This document shows, piece after piece, positions 20,033 through 30,182 of a stretch of DNA of 64,000 nt. Source of the DNA: Arthrobacter sp. S41 (GTDB lineage: Bacteria > Actinomycetota > Actinomycetes > Actinomycetales > Micrococcaceae); NCBI RefSeq assembly GCF_004320535.1, contig NZ_SIHY01000001.1, positions 868,001 through 932,000 on the forward strand, in the 5' to 3' direction. Every line of letters begins with the position of its first letter. Position 1 is the first letter of the stretch. The notes beneath the pieces are model-generated. The model was not told the DNA's origin and ran no database searches. It saw only the letters and a list, made by a program, of their open reading frames with translations. A program made the position numbers and the translations under genes.

Positions 20033-22564
20033 ATGTTGCTCACCGATTATTTGCCAGCAGACAGTAAAAACGTTTCCGACGACGAAATCTACGAGGCTTT
20101 CGGCCAATGGGTCACCACCCGTGGTATCAACCTCTACCCTGCCCAGGATGAAGCGTCGATGGCGCTGGCCGGCGGCAACAACGTCATCCTTGCCACCCCG
20201 ACCGGCTCCGGCAAATCTTTGGTCGCCATCGCAGCGCATTTTTATGCCATGTCCCGCGATCAGATCAGCTTCTACACTGCGCCGATCAAGGCACTAGTCT
20301 CCGAGAAGTTTTTTGACCTCTGCAAAATCTTTGGTGCAGAAAACGTCGGTATGGTCACCGGAGATTCCTCCGTCAACGCCGACGCTCCGATCATTTGCTG
20401 CACGGCCGAGATCTTAGCCAACATTGCCTTGCGCGAAGGTTCCCGCGCAGATGTCGGATGCGTGATCATGGACGAATTCCACTTCTACGCTGACCCACAG
20501 CGCGGCTGGGCCTGGCAAGTTCCCCTGATCGAACTTCCACAGGCTCAGTTCCTGCTCATGAGCGCCACCTTGGGCGATGTGACCCGCTTTGAGAAAGAAC
20601 TCGAGGAGCGCACCGGAACGCCGACCGTCACGGTCGCACACACCGAACGCCCGATCCCCTTGCACTTCTACTACTCGATGGAGCCTGTGCAGGAAGCCGT
20701 CGAGGAACTGATCAAGACCAAGCAAGTCCCGATCTACATCGTGCACTTCTCCCAACTCGACGCCATTGATCGCGCCACCGGGTTGATGAGCGTTAATGTA
20801 GCCACGCGTGAGGAGAAGGAAAAGATCTCCGAGATGATCGGTGGCTTCCGCTTCGCCGCTGGTTTTGGCAAGACGCTGAACCGTTTGGTCCGCCACGGCA
20901 TCGGCATCCACCACGCCGGCATGCTCCCTAAGTACCGTCGCCTGGTGGAACAGCTCGCGCAGGCAGGTCTACTCAAGGTCATTTGCGGTACCGACACCTT
21001 GGGCGTGGGCATCAACGTGCCTATCCGCACGGTGGTCATCACCGCGCTGTCCAAATTCGACGGCACCCGTACACGCATCGTTAATGCCCGCGAGTTCCAT
21101 CAGATTGCTGGTCGAGCCGGACGCGCTGGTTTTGATACCGCTGGTACCGTACTAGTTCAGGCCCCTGAGCATGCCATCGAAAATCACAAGGCCATGGAAA
21201 AGGCGCTGAAGAAGCACGGCGAAGGTTCCTCGAAGCTCAAACAGATCCCTAAGAAGAAGCCACCACAGAACTTTGTCACCTGGGGCGAAAAGACCTACGA
21301 CAAGATTGTTGCTGCTGCCCCAGAAACGCTGAAGTCCTCGTTCCAGGTTTCGCACTCGATGCTGCTGAACCTTTTGGAACGTGAAGACAACGCCTTCGAG
21401 GCCGCGGTCCGTTTGCTCAGCGAAAACCATGAGACACCTGCCGCCCAGCGAAAGTTGAAACTGCGTGCACTGGGCATCTTACGTGAGCTGATCGCCACCG
21501 AAGTTGTTGTCCGCCGAGACGAACCAGATCAGTACGGTAACTACTACGAGTTGACCGTGCACCTGCAGCAGAACTTTGCGCTGAACCAACCGCTCTCGCC
21601 TTTTGCACTCGCTGCCTTGGATCTGTTGGATCCAGATTCTGCCAGTTACGCCCTCGACGTCGTCTCGGTGATCGAAGCGACCCTAGAAAAGCCGCGCCAG
21701 ATACTTTCCGGGCAGGAGAAAAAGGCTCGGGGCGAAGCCATTGCCGCGATGAAGGCCGAAGGCATGGACTACAACGACCGCATGAACGCGCTGGATGAGA
21801 TTACTTATCCGATGCCTTTGGCGGAAAAGCTTGAGGCCGCGTTTGAACAATATCGTTCGGGTGCTCCGTGGCTGGCCGACTTTGAGGTGCAGCCCAAGTC
21901 GATCGTTCGTGACATGTACGAACGTGCCATGGGCTTCTCCGATTTTGTCCAGTACTACCAGCTGGCGCGCTCCGAGGGTGTGTTGTTGCGCTACCTCACC
22001 GATGCGTATAAGGCCCTGCGCCAAACAGTTCCCCAAGATTCACTGCGCGAAGACCTTGAAGATCTGATCGAGTGGCTCGGAGAGATGATCCGCCAGATTG
22101 ACTCCTCGTTGCTTGACGAATGGGAAGAGTTGTCGCGTGGCGAGCTGAGCGAGGAAACCGAAACTGCCCCACCTCCAGCTCCGGAAAAGCTGACCAGCAA
22201 TAAGCGTGCCTTCCGCGTGATGGTCCGCAACGAAATGTTCCGCAGGGTTAAGCTCTTCGCCGACGAGCAAGACCAAGCCCTCGGTGAGCTTGATGGCCAC
22301 AACGGGTTTGATGCCGACGCTTGGGCCGATGCCTTGGACGGATACTTTGACGAGCACGAGGACATCGACGACGGTCCCACCGGTCGCAGCAGCGCCTTGT
22401 TCATCGTCAACGAGTTGCCCAATCGTGTCTGGGAAGTTCGTCAGATCTTTGCGGACCCAGCCGAACATCATGACTGGGGTATTAGCGCCACGATCTCCTT
22501 GGATGATTCCGATGAGGTCGGAGCGCCGGTCGTGACCGTAACCTCCGTTGGCCGGCTGGACTAA
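20033..22564 (+). CDS. DEAD/DEAH-box helicase with C-terminal DUF3516
   Basis: Superfamily 2 helicase of 843 residues, Ski2-like in layout. Motif I ATPTGSGKS (about 51-59), Ia APIKALVSEKFFDL, II MDEFHFYADPQRGWAW (DEFH), III MSATLGD, V GTDTLGVGINVPIRT and VI QIAGRAGRAGFD are all intact. The last 400 or so residues correspond to the actinobacterial DUF3516 region, of unknown role. An RNA substrate is likely by analogy but unproven. TAGGCT lies 9 bases before the ATG. The NUDIX gene begins 6 bases after the stop. Confidence 0.9.
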   Translation: MLLTDYLPADSKNVSDDEIYEAFGQWVTTRGINLYPAQDEASMALAGGNNVILATPTGSGKSLVAIAAHFYAMSRDQISFYTAPIKALVSEKFFDLCKIFGAENVGMVTGDSSVNADAPIICCTAEILANIALREGSRADVGCVIMDEFHFYADPQRGWAWQVPLIELPQAQFLLMSATLGDVTRFEKELEERTGTPTVTVAHTERPIPLHFYYSMEPVQEAVEELIKTKQVPIYIVHFSQLDAIDRATGLMSVNVATREEKEKISEMIGGFRFAAGFGKTLNRLVRHGIGIHHAGMLPKYRRLVEQLAQAGLLKVICGTDTLGVGINVPIRTVVITALSKFDGTRTRIVNAREFHQIAGRAGRAGFDTAGTVLVQAPEHAIENHKAMEKALKKHGEGSSKLKQIPKKKPPQNFVTWGEKTYDKIVAAAPETLKSSFQVSHSMLLNLLEREDNAFEAAVRLLSENHETPAAQRKLKLRALGILRELIATEVVVRRDEPDQYGNYYELTVHLQQNFALNQPLSPFALAALDLLDPDSASYALDVVSVIEATLEKPRQILSGQEKKARGEAIAAMKAEGMDYNDRMNALDEITYPMPLAEKLEAAFEQYRSGAPWLADFEVQPKSIVRDMYERAMGFSDFVQYYQLARSEGVLLRYLTDAYKALRQTVPQDSLREDLEDLIEWLGEMIRQIDSSLLDEWEELSRGELSEETETAPPPAPEKLTSNKRAFRVMVRNEMFRRVKLFADEQDQALGELDGHNGFDADAWADALDGYFDEHEDIDDGPTGRSSALFIVNELPNRVWEVRQIFADPAEHHDWGISATISLDDSDEVGAPVVTVTSVGRLD

Positions 22565-22570
22565 TCTCGG

Positions 22571-22981
22571 GTGAAAGCGATCGCTTACGCGTTGATGGTT
22601 CGTGATGACCAGGTCTTGCTGCAACTGCGGCAAGGCACTGGTTTCATGGACGGATATTGGAGCGCAGCCGCCGCTGGGCATGTAGAACCAGGTGAATCTG
22701 CGGCAGCTGCAGCTGTTCGAGAGGCTAGTGAAGAACTCGGAGTGCTCATTGAGCCTACGGATCTGCGTCTGCTGACCGTTTCGGCGCGTCACCAGAACCA
22801 TGACGGCTCGGCCAAGACTTACGAAGATCACTTTTTCGTCGCCCGGAATTGGTCGGGAACACCATTGATCCGGGAACCGCAAAGGGCCGCAGAGCTGCGC
22901 TGGTTTGGGACTGGGAAGCTACCTTCAAACACAGTCCCCCACGAATTGCTGGCACTGGGTCGGCTTGTTGGCAGTGAGTAG
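22571..22981 (+). CDS. NUDIX hydrolase
   Basis: Pyrophosphohydrolase of 136 residues with a full Nudix box, GHVEPGESAAAAAVREASEE followed by LGV (about residues 37-59; GX5EX7REUXEEXGU). Substrate cannot be told from sequence; MutT-like or NDP-sugar/NADH types are possible. It starts with GTG 6 bases after the helicase stop, so the two are likely co-transcribed. Confidence 0.88.
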   Translation: MKAIAYALMVRDDQVLLQLRQGTGFMDGYWSAAAAGHVEPGESAAAAAVREASEELGVLIEPTDLRLLTVSARHQNHDGSAKTYEDHFFVARNWSGTPLIREPQRAAELRWFGTGKLPSNTVPHELLALGRLVGSE

Positions 22982-23013
22982 CCAAGATAGCGACGTTGTC
23001 GTAGGGTATGGCC

Positions 23014-23208
23014 ATGAATGGATTCAGACTCCGTGTCACGGGAGCATGCCTCATGCTGCTAACCGTAGTTGGTCTACTCAGTGGCTGGTCGGCACTTTTC
23101 AGCCCTGACGCCTTGATGTCCACCACGGTGCAGATTGGCTCGTTGATCCTAGGAACCGCGCTTGTTTACTGCGGCGAGAACCTTGCACCGCTGGGTGAAG
23201 CTAGCTAG
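23014..23208 (+). CDS. Small membrane protein of unknown function
   Basis: A 64-residue protein with two predicted hydrophobic segments (LMLLTVVGLLSGWSALF and IGSLILGTALVYCG). I prefer the second ATG (23014) over 23008 because TAGGGT at 23002-23007 is then a -10 element 6 bases upstream of a leaderless start. Not recognised as a named family. Its stop TAG overlaps the convergent gene's stop in a shared CTAG. Confidence 0.6.
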   Translation: MNGFRLRVTGACLMLLTVVGLLSGWSALFSPDALMSTTVQIGSLILGTALVYCGENLAPLGEAS

Positions 23209-23957
23209 GCAACGATGAGCGCAATTCCAACATAGGTCGTCAGAAGCGTGGCCAGTAACCATTCCGCGGTCGATCCGGTCTCCGCCAGCACGGGGACTGC
23301 CAGTCGACCGTTGGACTTCCAGCAGCCGCCAATTACAGGAATTTTGCGGAACCATCGTGGGGACCCGATCTTGATCGGCCAGATCAAATTGCATCCGCCG
23401 ACCGTGAGCATATCCCCCACAACATGGACAATGACGCCCACTGCCACGGCCAATAGGAACCACTGATTCGCTTCGGGCGCATTCACCCCAACAAAGGCAC
23501 CCGTGGCCAGGGCGATGATCCAGCAGAGCATGGGCGGCATGAATTTAACCGACTTCACTGCGAAAGATATAAGCAGAATCGCGAATAATGCTGCTCCGGG
23601 ATAGATAGTTCCGAGGGCCGCGGTGGCCACGTCCCAACCGTTGGCCAGCCATGCCAAGAAGATGAAAAACGCCATTCCAATAATCGAGTGGGTACCGTTT
23701 CGGTGGCCGCCGGAGGCTTCGCCGATAACCCGAGCAAAAATGGATGAAAACGGCGGAAGTGAGCGCGCGATCGTGGCGCCGTGATGGTCAGCATCAGGTA
23801 GCAAGGCGGCTCCGGCACACACAATTGCTCCGGCGAGTGTCTCCCAACGGTCCATCTGGAATGTTCCCAGCCCGAGGTTTACAGTCCCAACGGTCACTGG
23901 AGTTGTAATTGCCAACCATGCGGCTGCGCCGCTCACCGCGTGGTGTCCACCCATCAT
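23205..23957 (-). CDS. YdjM-like membrane-bound metal-dependent hydrolase
   Basis: About 250 residues with repeated hydrophobic segments and the early MMGGHHAVSGAAAW, LLPDADHHGATIAR and GTHSIIGMAFF motifs (His/Asp clusters) of the DUF457/YdjM family of membrane-associated metal-dependent hydrolases; E. coli YdjM is SOS-regulated. Substrate unknown. The ATG at 23957 is chosen over the GTG at 23981 because TAAGGT lies 7 bases upstream and the family begins with MM-H. The adjacent ATG at 23954 is equally possible. Confidence 0.8.
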   Translation of the reverse strand: MMGGHHAVSGAAAWLAITTPVTVGTVNLGLGTFQMDRWETLAGAIVCAGAALLPDADHHGATIARSLPPFSSIFARVIGEASGGHRNGTHSIIGMAFFIFLAWLANGWDVATAALGTIYPGAALFAILLISFAVKSVKFMPPMLCWIIALATGAFVGVNAPEANQWFLLAVAVGVIVHVVGDMLTVGGCNLIWPIKIGSPRWFRKIPVIGGCWKSNGRLAVPVLAETGSTAEWLLATLLTTYVGIALIVA

Positions 23958-24019
23958 GAGTTCAACCTTAGGACTGGTCACCGACGTTTTAGCTGTATGA
24001 CAGCGGTAAGCTAGAACAC

Positions 24020-24505
24020 ATGAGTATTGTGCGCGAAGCAGTCATCAACGACTGCCCGATGATTCTGGAACTAATCAAAGAACTTGCTGTGTATGAGAAG
24101 GAACCGGATGCGGTGCGCAACACCGTGAAGGATCTGGAAGAGCACTTGTTCGGCCCTAACCCACAGGCTTTCGCCCATGTGGCTCAGGATGATCAGGGTT
24201 CGGTCGTTGGCATTGCCATCTGGTACTTGACCTACTCCACCTGGGAGGGCCGGCATGGGATCCACTTGGAAGATCTCTACGTTCGCTCCAGCCAGCGCGG
24301 GCTTGGCACCGGCACCGCGCTCTTACGTCAGCTCGCAGAAATTTGTGTTCAGCGAGGATACAAGCGTTTAGAGTGGGACGTCCTAGATTGGAATGAACCT
24401 GCGATCAAGTTTTACGACTCGATTGGCGCAGGTTCACAGAACGGTTGGACAACTCGACGGCTAGATGGCGCCGCACTTGAAGAACTCGGATCGCAAGGAG
24501 CATAA
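24020..24505 (+). CDS. GNAT N-acetyltransferase (diamine/thialysine acetyltransferase-like)
   Basis: A 161-residue GNAT enzyme resembling spermidine/thialysine acetyltransferases: VREAVINDCPMILELIKELA at the N terminus, the acceptor-side YSTWEGRHGIHLEDLYV, and the acetyl-CoA pyrophosphate loop SSQRGLGTGTALLRQLA (about 94-110), then WDVLDWNEPAIKFYDSIGA. TAAGCT lies 7 bases before the ATG, consistent with a leaderless start. The peptidase gene follows after 2 bases. Confidence 0.87.
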   Translation: MSIVREAVINDCPMILELIKELAVYEKEPDAVRNTVKDLEEHLFGPNPQAFAHVAQDDQGSVVGIAIWYLTYSTWEGRHGIHLEDLYVRSSQRGLGTGTALLRQLAEICVQRGYKRLEWDVLDWNEPAIKFYDSIGAGSQNGWTTRRLDGAALEELGSQGA

Positions 24506-24507
24506 AA

Positions 24508-25794
24508 ATGGCACATTACCGCGGCATGGACGTCACCGATCATCGCATCGATGTTCCGCTGGACTACTCGCGCCCAGAAGGTGAAAAGATCTCGGTTTTT
24601 GCCAGAGAAGTCAGCACCGACTCAACTAAGCCGTGGTTGCTGTTCTTACAGGGCGGCCCGGGTGGCAAGTCGCCACGGCCAGCTTCCCTTTCGGGTTGGC
24701 TCGCCGAAGCCACCAAGCACTTCCGAGTGCTCTTGCTCGATCAGCGTGGCACCGGGCTTTCCACGCCGGCCAACCGCAAGACCCTGGCACTGCGCGGAGA
24801 CTCAGCAGCACAAGCACGGTACTTGGAGTATTTCCGCGCCGACTCCATTGTCAAAGATGCTGAAGCGCTTCGTGAGCATCTGGGCGTGGAAAAGTGGAGC
24901 ACCTTTGGCCAGAGCTACGGCGGGTTCTGCACGCTGACCTATCTTTCGCTCTTCCCCGCGTCACTATCGCGTTGCCTTGTTACCGGCGGGCTAGCGTCGT
25001 TGGATCAGGATGCACGGACCGTGTACCGGGCAACCTATGCACGCATGGCCGAACGTAATCGTGAATTTTTCTCCTGGTATCCAGAAGACTTCGACAAGTT
25101 GCACCAGATTTACCAGCACGTGCGTGAAAACCATGACGAGTTTTTGCCCAACGGACAGCAAGTTACTGTGCCACTGGTGCAGATGTTGGGCATGTACCTG
25201 GGTGGAAATACCCGCGTGCACCTGCTTCACCATATCTTCGAAGAAGCCTTTAGCCCGACTCCTGGTGGCCTACGACTTTCCGATACGTTCCTTGACGCTT
25301 TATATGCGCAGTCATCGTTTGCGTCGAACCCGCTCTATGCGTTGATGCACGAAAGTATCTATGCCCAAGGCGAGGCGACGAACTTTGCCGCCGAAGACGT
25401 GCTCAGTGAATTTGAGGAGTTCACCGAGCACGCGAAAACTCCATTGTTGACCGGCGAGATGATCTTCCGTTGGCACTTTGCCCAAGATCCAGCACTGCGC
25501 CCGCTGGAAGATGTTGCGCGGATCTTGGCCGAACACGAGCATTTTGCGCCACTCTACGACCTGGATGTACTAGCCGAGAACACCGTCCCGGTGGCCGCTG
25601 CGGTGTACCACGACGACGTCTACGTCGACCGCGAGCTCTCCTTGCGTACGGCCTCGCAGGTTGCGGGTCTACAGACGTGGGTCACTGATGAGTACCACCA
25701 CGATGGCATCGGCGATGACGGTCCAGCAATTTTCCGCCGCCTGTTGGCCATGACCAACGGTGAAGATCCTGAAGCGGCCGCAAAGGGCGATTGA
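24508..25794 (+). CDS. Proline iminopeptidase-like alpha/beta hydrolase (family S33)
   Basis: Removes N-terminal proline from peptides in family members. The 428 residues carry the oxyanion-hole motif GGPGGKSPR (about 49-57), LLDQRGTG, the nucleophile elbow GQSYGG with Ser (about 136), and the likely acid and base in YHDDVYVDRE (Asp) and DEYHHDGIGDDG (His) near the C terminus. It matches the larger, about 45 kDa type of prolyl aminopeptidase. Two bases separate it from the GNAT gene; a strong palindrome follows. Confidence 0.88.
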   Translation: MAHYRGMDVTDHRIDVPLDYSRPEGEKISVFAREVSTDSTKPWLLFLQGGPGGKSPRPASLSGWLAEATKHFRVLLLDQRGTGLSTPANRKTLALRGDSAAQARYLEYFRADSIVKDAEALREHLGVEKWSTFGQSYGGFCTLTYLSLFPASLSRCLVTGGLASLDQDARTVYRATYARMAERNREFFSWYPEDFDKLHQIYQHVRENHDEFLPNGQQVTVPLVQMLGMYLGGNTRVHLLHHIFEEAFSPTPGGLRLSDTFLDALYAQSSFASNPLYALMHESIYAQGEATNFAAEDVLSEFEEFTEHAKTPLLTGEMIFRWHFAQDPALRPLEDVARILAEHEHFAPLYDLDVLAENTVPVAAAVYHDDVYVDRELSLRTASQVAGLQTWVTDEYHHDGIGDDGPAIFRRLLAMTNGEDPEAAAKGD

Positions 25795-25809
25795 TTTCTA
25801 GAAACACAC

Positions 25810-25849
25810 AGGCGCGCCGTTTCCAAACATGTTTGGAAACGGCGCGCCT
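25810..25849. terminator. Perfect 40-bp palindromic terminator
   Basis: Arms AGGCGCGCCGTTTCCAAACA and its exact complement meet at 25829/25830, giving a 20-bp perfect palindrome arm pair 16 bases after the peptidase stop. CTTTGTTT follows on the plus strand, giving a partial U-tract. It should terminate the GNAT-peptidase transcript. Confidence 0.8.
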
Positions 25850-25880
25850 CTTTGTTTAATACTGTGTGTTTAATGCATGT

Positions 25881-25917
25881 CTCTGGCCAGCACGATCACT
25901 AGGACGTGCGGCCAGAG
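25881..25917 (-). terminator. marR terminator hairpin
   Basis: CTCTGGCC (25881-25888) pairs with GGCCAGAG (25910-25917), extended by GCACG/CGTGC after a one-base bulge. It lies 9 bases after the MarR-like gene on the minus strand. Confidence 0.6.
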
Positions 25918-25925
25918 AGCCTGAT

Positions 25926-26378
25926 CTAGCTATCTAAACCTGCAGCAATCTGATTGTTCAGCTGCTGCAACAACGCTACAGAGCGGGCCAGAACTCGCTG
26001 GTCTTCTTCGCTAAAGCCTTCGATGCCACCCAAAAGAACGTTCATTGCGCGTTCACGATAGCCTTCGATTTCCCTGCGTCCAGCTTTGGTGAGGTTCACT
26101 AGGCTGACCCTGCGATCCTTCGGATCATCTTGACGCTTGACCATACGATCTTTTTCAAGCCGTATGACCAGCCCGGTCATCGTTGGCTGGGCAACTCGTT
26201 GTTCAATGGCCAAGTCGCCCACTCGCTGAGCGCCCAAACGGTCCAAGGACGAGAGCACCCGCCAAGCGGTCACAGAGCGGCCTTGGCCTGCGCTCTGACC
26301 CAGGAGGCGAGACATTGTTCCTGAAGCGTGCGCAACGTCAGCAGCTACAGATTTGGAATCAGTTGGTGCATCGCTCAT
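25926..26378 (-). CDS. MarR-family transcriptional regulator
   Basis: A 150-residue winged-helix regulator: recognition region QRVGDLAIEQRVAQPTMTGL (about 62-81) and wing DDPKDRRVSLVNLTKAGR (about 94-111). Members usually respond to small aromatic or toxic molecules or oxidants and repress adjacent genes. The ATG at 26378 has a strong GGAGG ribosome site; 12 upstream codons lack support. Target unknown; the terC gene upstream in the same direction has its own terminator. Confidence 0.9.
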   Translation of the reverse strand: MSDAPTDSKSVAADVAHASGTMSRLLGQSAGQGRSVTAWRVLSSLDRLGAQRVGDLAIEQRVAQPTMTGLVIRLEKDRMVKRQDDPKDRRVSLVNLTKAGRREIEGYRERAMNVLLGGIEGFSEEDQRVLARSVALLQQLNNQIAAGLDS

Positions 26379-26397
26379 GAAATTTACCTCCAAGATA

Positions 26398-26413
26398 AGT
26401 TCGCTAGTTTGCA
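26398..26413 (-). repeat. Tandem 8-bp direct repeat upstream of marR
   Basis: AGTTCGCT and AGTTTGCA (plus strand) lie head to tail, 20 bases before the MarR-like start codon and next to the likely -10 TTATCT on the minus strand. It may be part of the operator; MarR proteins normally bind inverted repeats, so this is tentative. Confidence 0.3.
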
Positions 26414-26428
26414 TCGAGCCAGAGAAAA

Positions 26429-26462
26429 CCCGCCGATCAACCTTGGAAGGCGAACCGGCGGG
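26429..26462 (-). terminator. terC terminator
   Basis: CCCGCCG (26429-26435) pairs with CGGCGGG (26456-26462), with an inner CCTT/AAGG stem; on the minus strand TTTTCTC follows. It lies 14 bases after the terC stop. Confidence 0.8.
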
Positions 26463-26475
26463 CTCATTCTGCTTA

Positions 26476-27513
26476 TTAGATGTCGTCGCGCAAAGCCCTG
26501 TCAGAGGACGACGTCATCGAGTCGCCTTCAGCAGCTTCGGCGGCACGTCGCCCCCATGGAGTCCACAAGGACATGACGGTCGCAACGATAATCGCGCCCA
26601 GGATCACCAGCAAGGACAGACCGGTCGAGATATCCAACCATGGGTAATCCAGGTGCTTGCCACCGTTGATGAATGGCAGGTTGTTCTCGTGCAGAGCGTG
26701 GAAGACCAGCTTCACGCCGATGAACGCCAGGATGAAGCTCAGTGCGTGCTTCAGGAAGACCAAACGGTTCATCAATCCACCCAGCAGGAAGTACAGCTGG
26801 CGCAGACCCATCAGGGCGAAGATGTTCGCGGTGAACACGATAAACGCAGACTTGGTCAGACCGAAGATGGCAGGAATCGAGTCAAAGGCGAACAGCAAGT
26901 CGGTCATACCGATGGTCACGAAGACCAGCACCATCGGGGTGAACAGCTTCTTTCCGTCGATCACGGTGCGCAGTTTTGCGCCGTCGAACTCATTGGAAAT
27001 CGGCATACGGCTGGTCAGCTTCTTAACTAGACCGCTCTCTTCGTCCTCATCTTCGTCCTTGAGCTGGTTCCATGCGGTCCACAGCAGGAAGGCACCGAAG
27101 ATGTAGAAGACCCACGACCACTGCTCAATAATGGCAGCACCGAGAACAATGAAGATTGCACGCAGGATCAGCGCGATAATAATGCCGAACATCAGCACTT
27201 CCTGCTGGTACTTACGAGGTACCGAGAAGCGCGCCATGATGATGATGAAGACGAACAAGTTGTCTACCGACAACGCATATTCGGTGATCCAGCCGGCGTA
27301 GAACTCCTGGCCGATCTGCGGTCCGGCTTGCCACCAGAGGATTCCGCCGAAGATCAAAGCTAAGGTGATGTAGATGCCGACAAAGATGCCAGCTTCCTTC
27401 ATGGAGGGAATGTGAGGTCGCTTGGTGACGTACAGCAAGTCTGCGATTAGCACCGCACACAGCACGACCAGCGCGATGATCTCGAATTGAATGGTTAACC
27501 CATGAGTGCCCAC
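26476..27513 (-). CDS. TerC-family integral membrane protein (probable Mn2+ exporter)
   Basis: A 345-residue membrane protein of the TerC/Alx family with about eight or nine hydrophobic segments and the conserved acidic stretches EYALSVDNLFVF (about 79-90) and FAFDSIPAIFG (about 212-222). Family members export Mn2+, load metal onto secreted enzymes, or were first linked to tellurite resistance. The probable yybP-ykoY Mn2+ riboswitch just upstream strongly favours Mn2+ handling. GTG at 27513 has AAAGG 10 bases upstream. A terminator follows. Confidence 0.9.
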   Translation of the reverse strand: MGTHGLTIQFEIIALVVLCAVLIADLLYVTKRPHIPSMKEAGIFVGIYITLALIFGGILWWQAGPQIGQEFYAGWITEYALSVDNLFVFIIIMARFSVPRKYQQEVLMFGIIIALILRAIFIVLGAAIIEQWSWVFYIFGAFLLWTAWNQLKDEDEDEESGLVKKLTSRMPISNEFDGAKLRTVIDGKKLFTPMVLVFVTIGMTDLLFAFDSIPAIFGLTKSAFIVFTANIFALMGLRQLYFLLGGLMNRLVFLKHALSFILAFIGVKLVFHALHENNLPFINGGKHLDYPWLDISTGLSLLVILGAIIVATVMSLWTPWGRRAAEAAEGDSMTSSSDRALRDDI

Positions 27514-27544
27514 AGACGAGCGACCTTTCGTTGGAGGGTATGGA

Positions 27545-27685
27545 AAATCGCCGCAAGTCTCTCCGCCGTCATCCAGGCAAACAAGTTAATTGAATGCTTG
27601 TCTATTGATCGGCTGCTGCGCCCGGCGAAGCATCATTGGTTCGCGTGTTGACGTTCACAGCATTGGGATACTCCCCTACGTCCAA
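27545..27685 (-). ncRNA. Probable yybP-ykoY manganese riboswitch
   Basis: In the 240-base leader of terC the minus strand reads GACGTAGGGGAGTATCCC (27665-27682), GAACGTCAACACGCGAACC (27638-27656), CCGGGCGCAGCAGCC (27611-27625) and GGAGAGACTTGCGG (27551-27564). The GGGGAGUA, GUCAACA and AGACUUGC-type blocks in this order match the conserved core of the yybP-ykoY class, which binds Mn2+ and commonly precedes terC/alx or mntP genes. The match was made by eye. Confidence 0.72.
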
Positions 27686-27756
27686 AAAACCATTGTAGCG
27701 CACAGCATCTGCACAGACTTTTTGATCACACCAACCTGTCACAAACTGGTCGAGGA

Positions 27757-29844
<2,088 letters not shown>

Positions 29845-29918
29845 AGTTCCAGCATATCCACTTGCCCCCACCGTTTGAGCCTTGCCCTAGCCAGCTTTCA
29901 GCTTAAAGGGATAACTCA

Positions 29919-30167
29919 CTACTTGCGCATACCGTAGCGGATGGCATTACGACGCACGGTGCGGCCAATGGCGTTGCTGAAAAAGCCACAGGTTACCACG
30001 GTCGCTGCAACAACGCCCAGCAGTGCTAGCCAGCCGGAAATGTAGACCACCGGCGAATATGGGCCTTGCTCCTGGCCGACAAACTCGGCACGACCGCCAA
30101 AGCCTAGCCACAGCACCAGAGCTACTGCGAAACTCGCAAGCATCGTCCATTTGGAAATCTTGAGCAT
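29919..30167 (-). CDS. Small membrane protein of unknown function
   Basis: 82 residues with two hydrophobic segments (about 8-24 and 43-66) and a basic tail (RTVRRNAIRYGMRK). I do not recognise the family. The start is preceded by AGGAGA in the spacer after coaE, which ends 15 bases upstream, so it is probably co-transcribed with coaE. Confidence 0.7.
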   Translation of the reverse strand: MLKISKWTMLASFAVALVLWLGFGGRAEFVGQEQGPYSPVVYISGWLALLGVVAATVVTCGFFSNAIGRTVRRNAIRYGMRK

Positions 30168-30182
30168 TATTTCTCCTACTAC

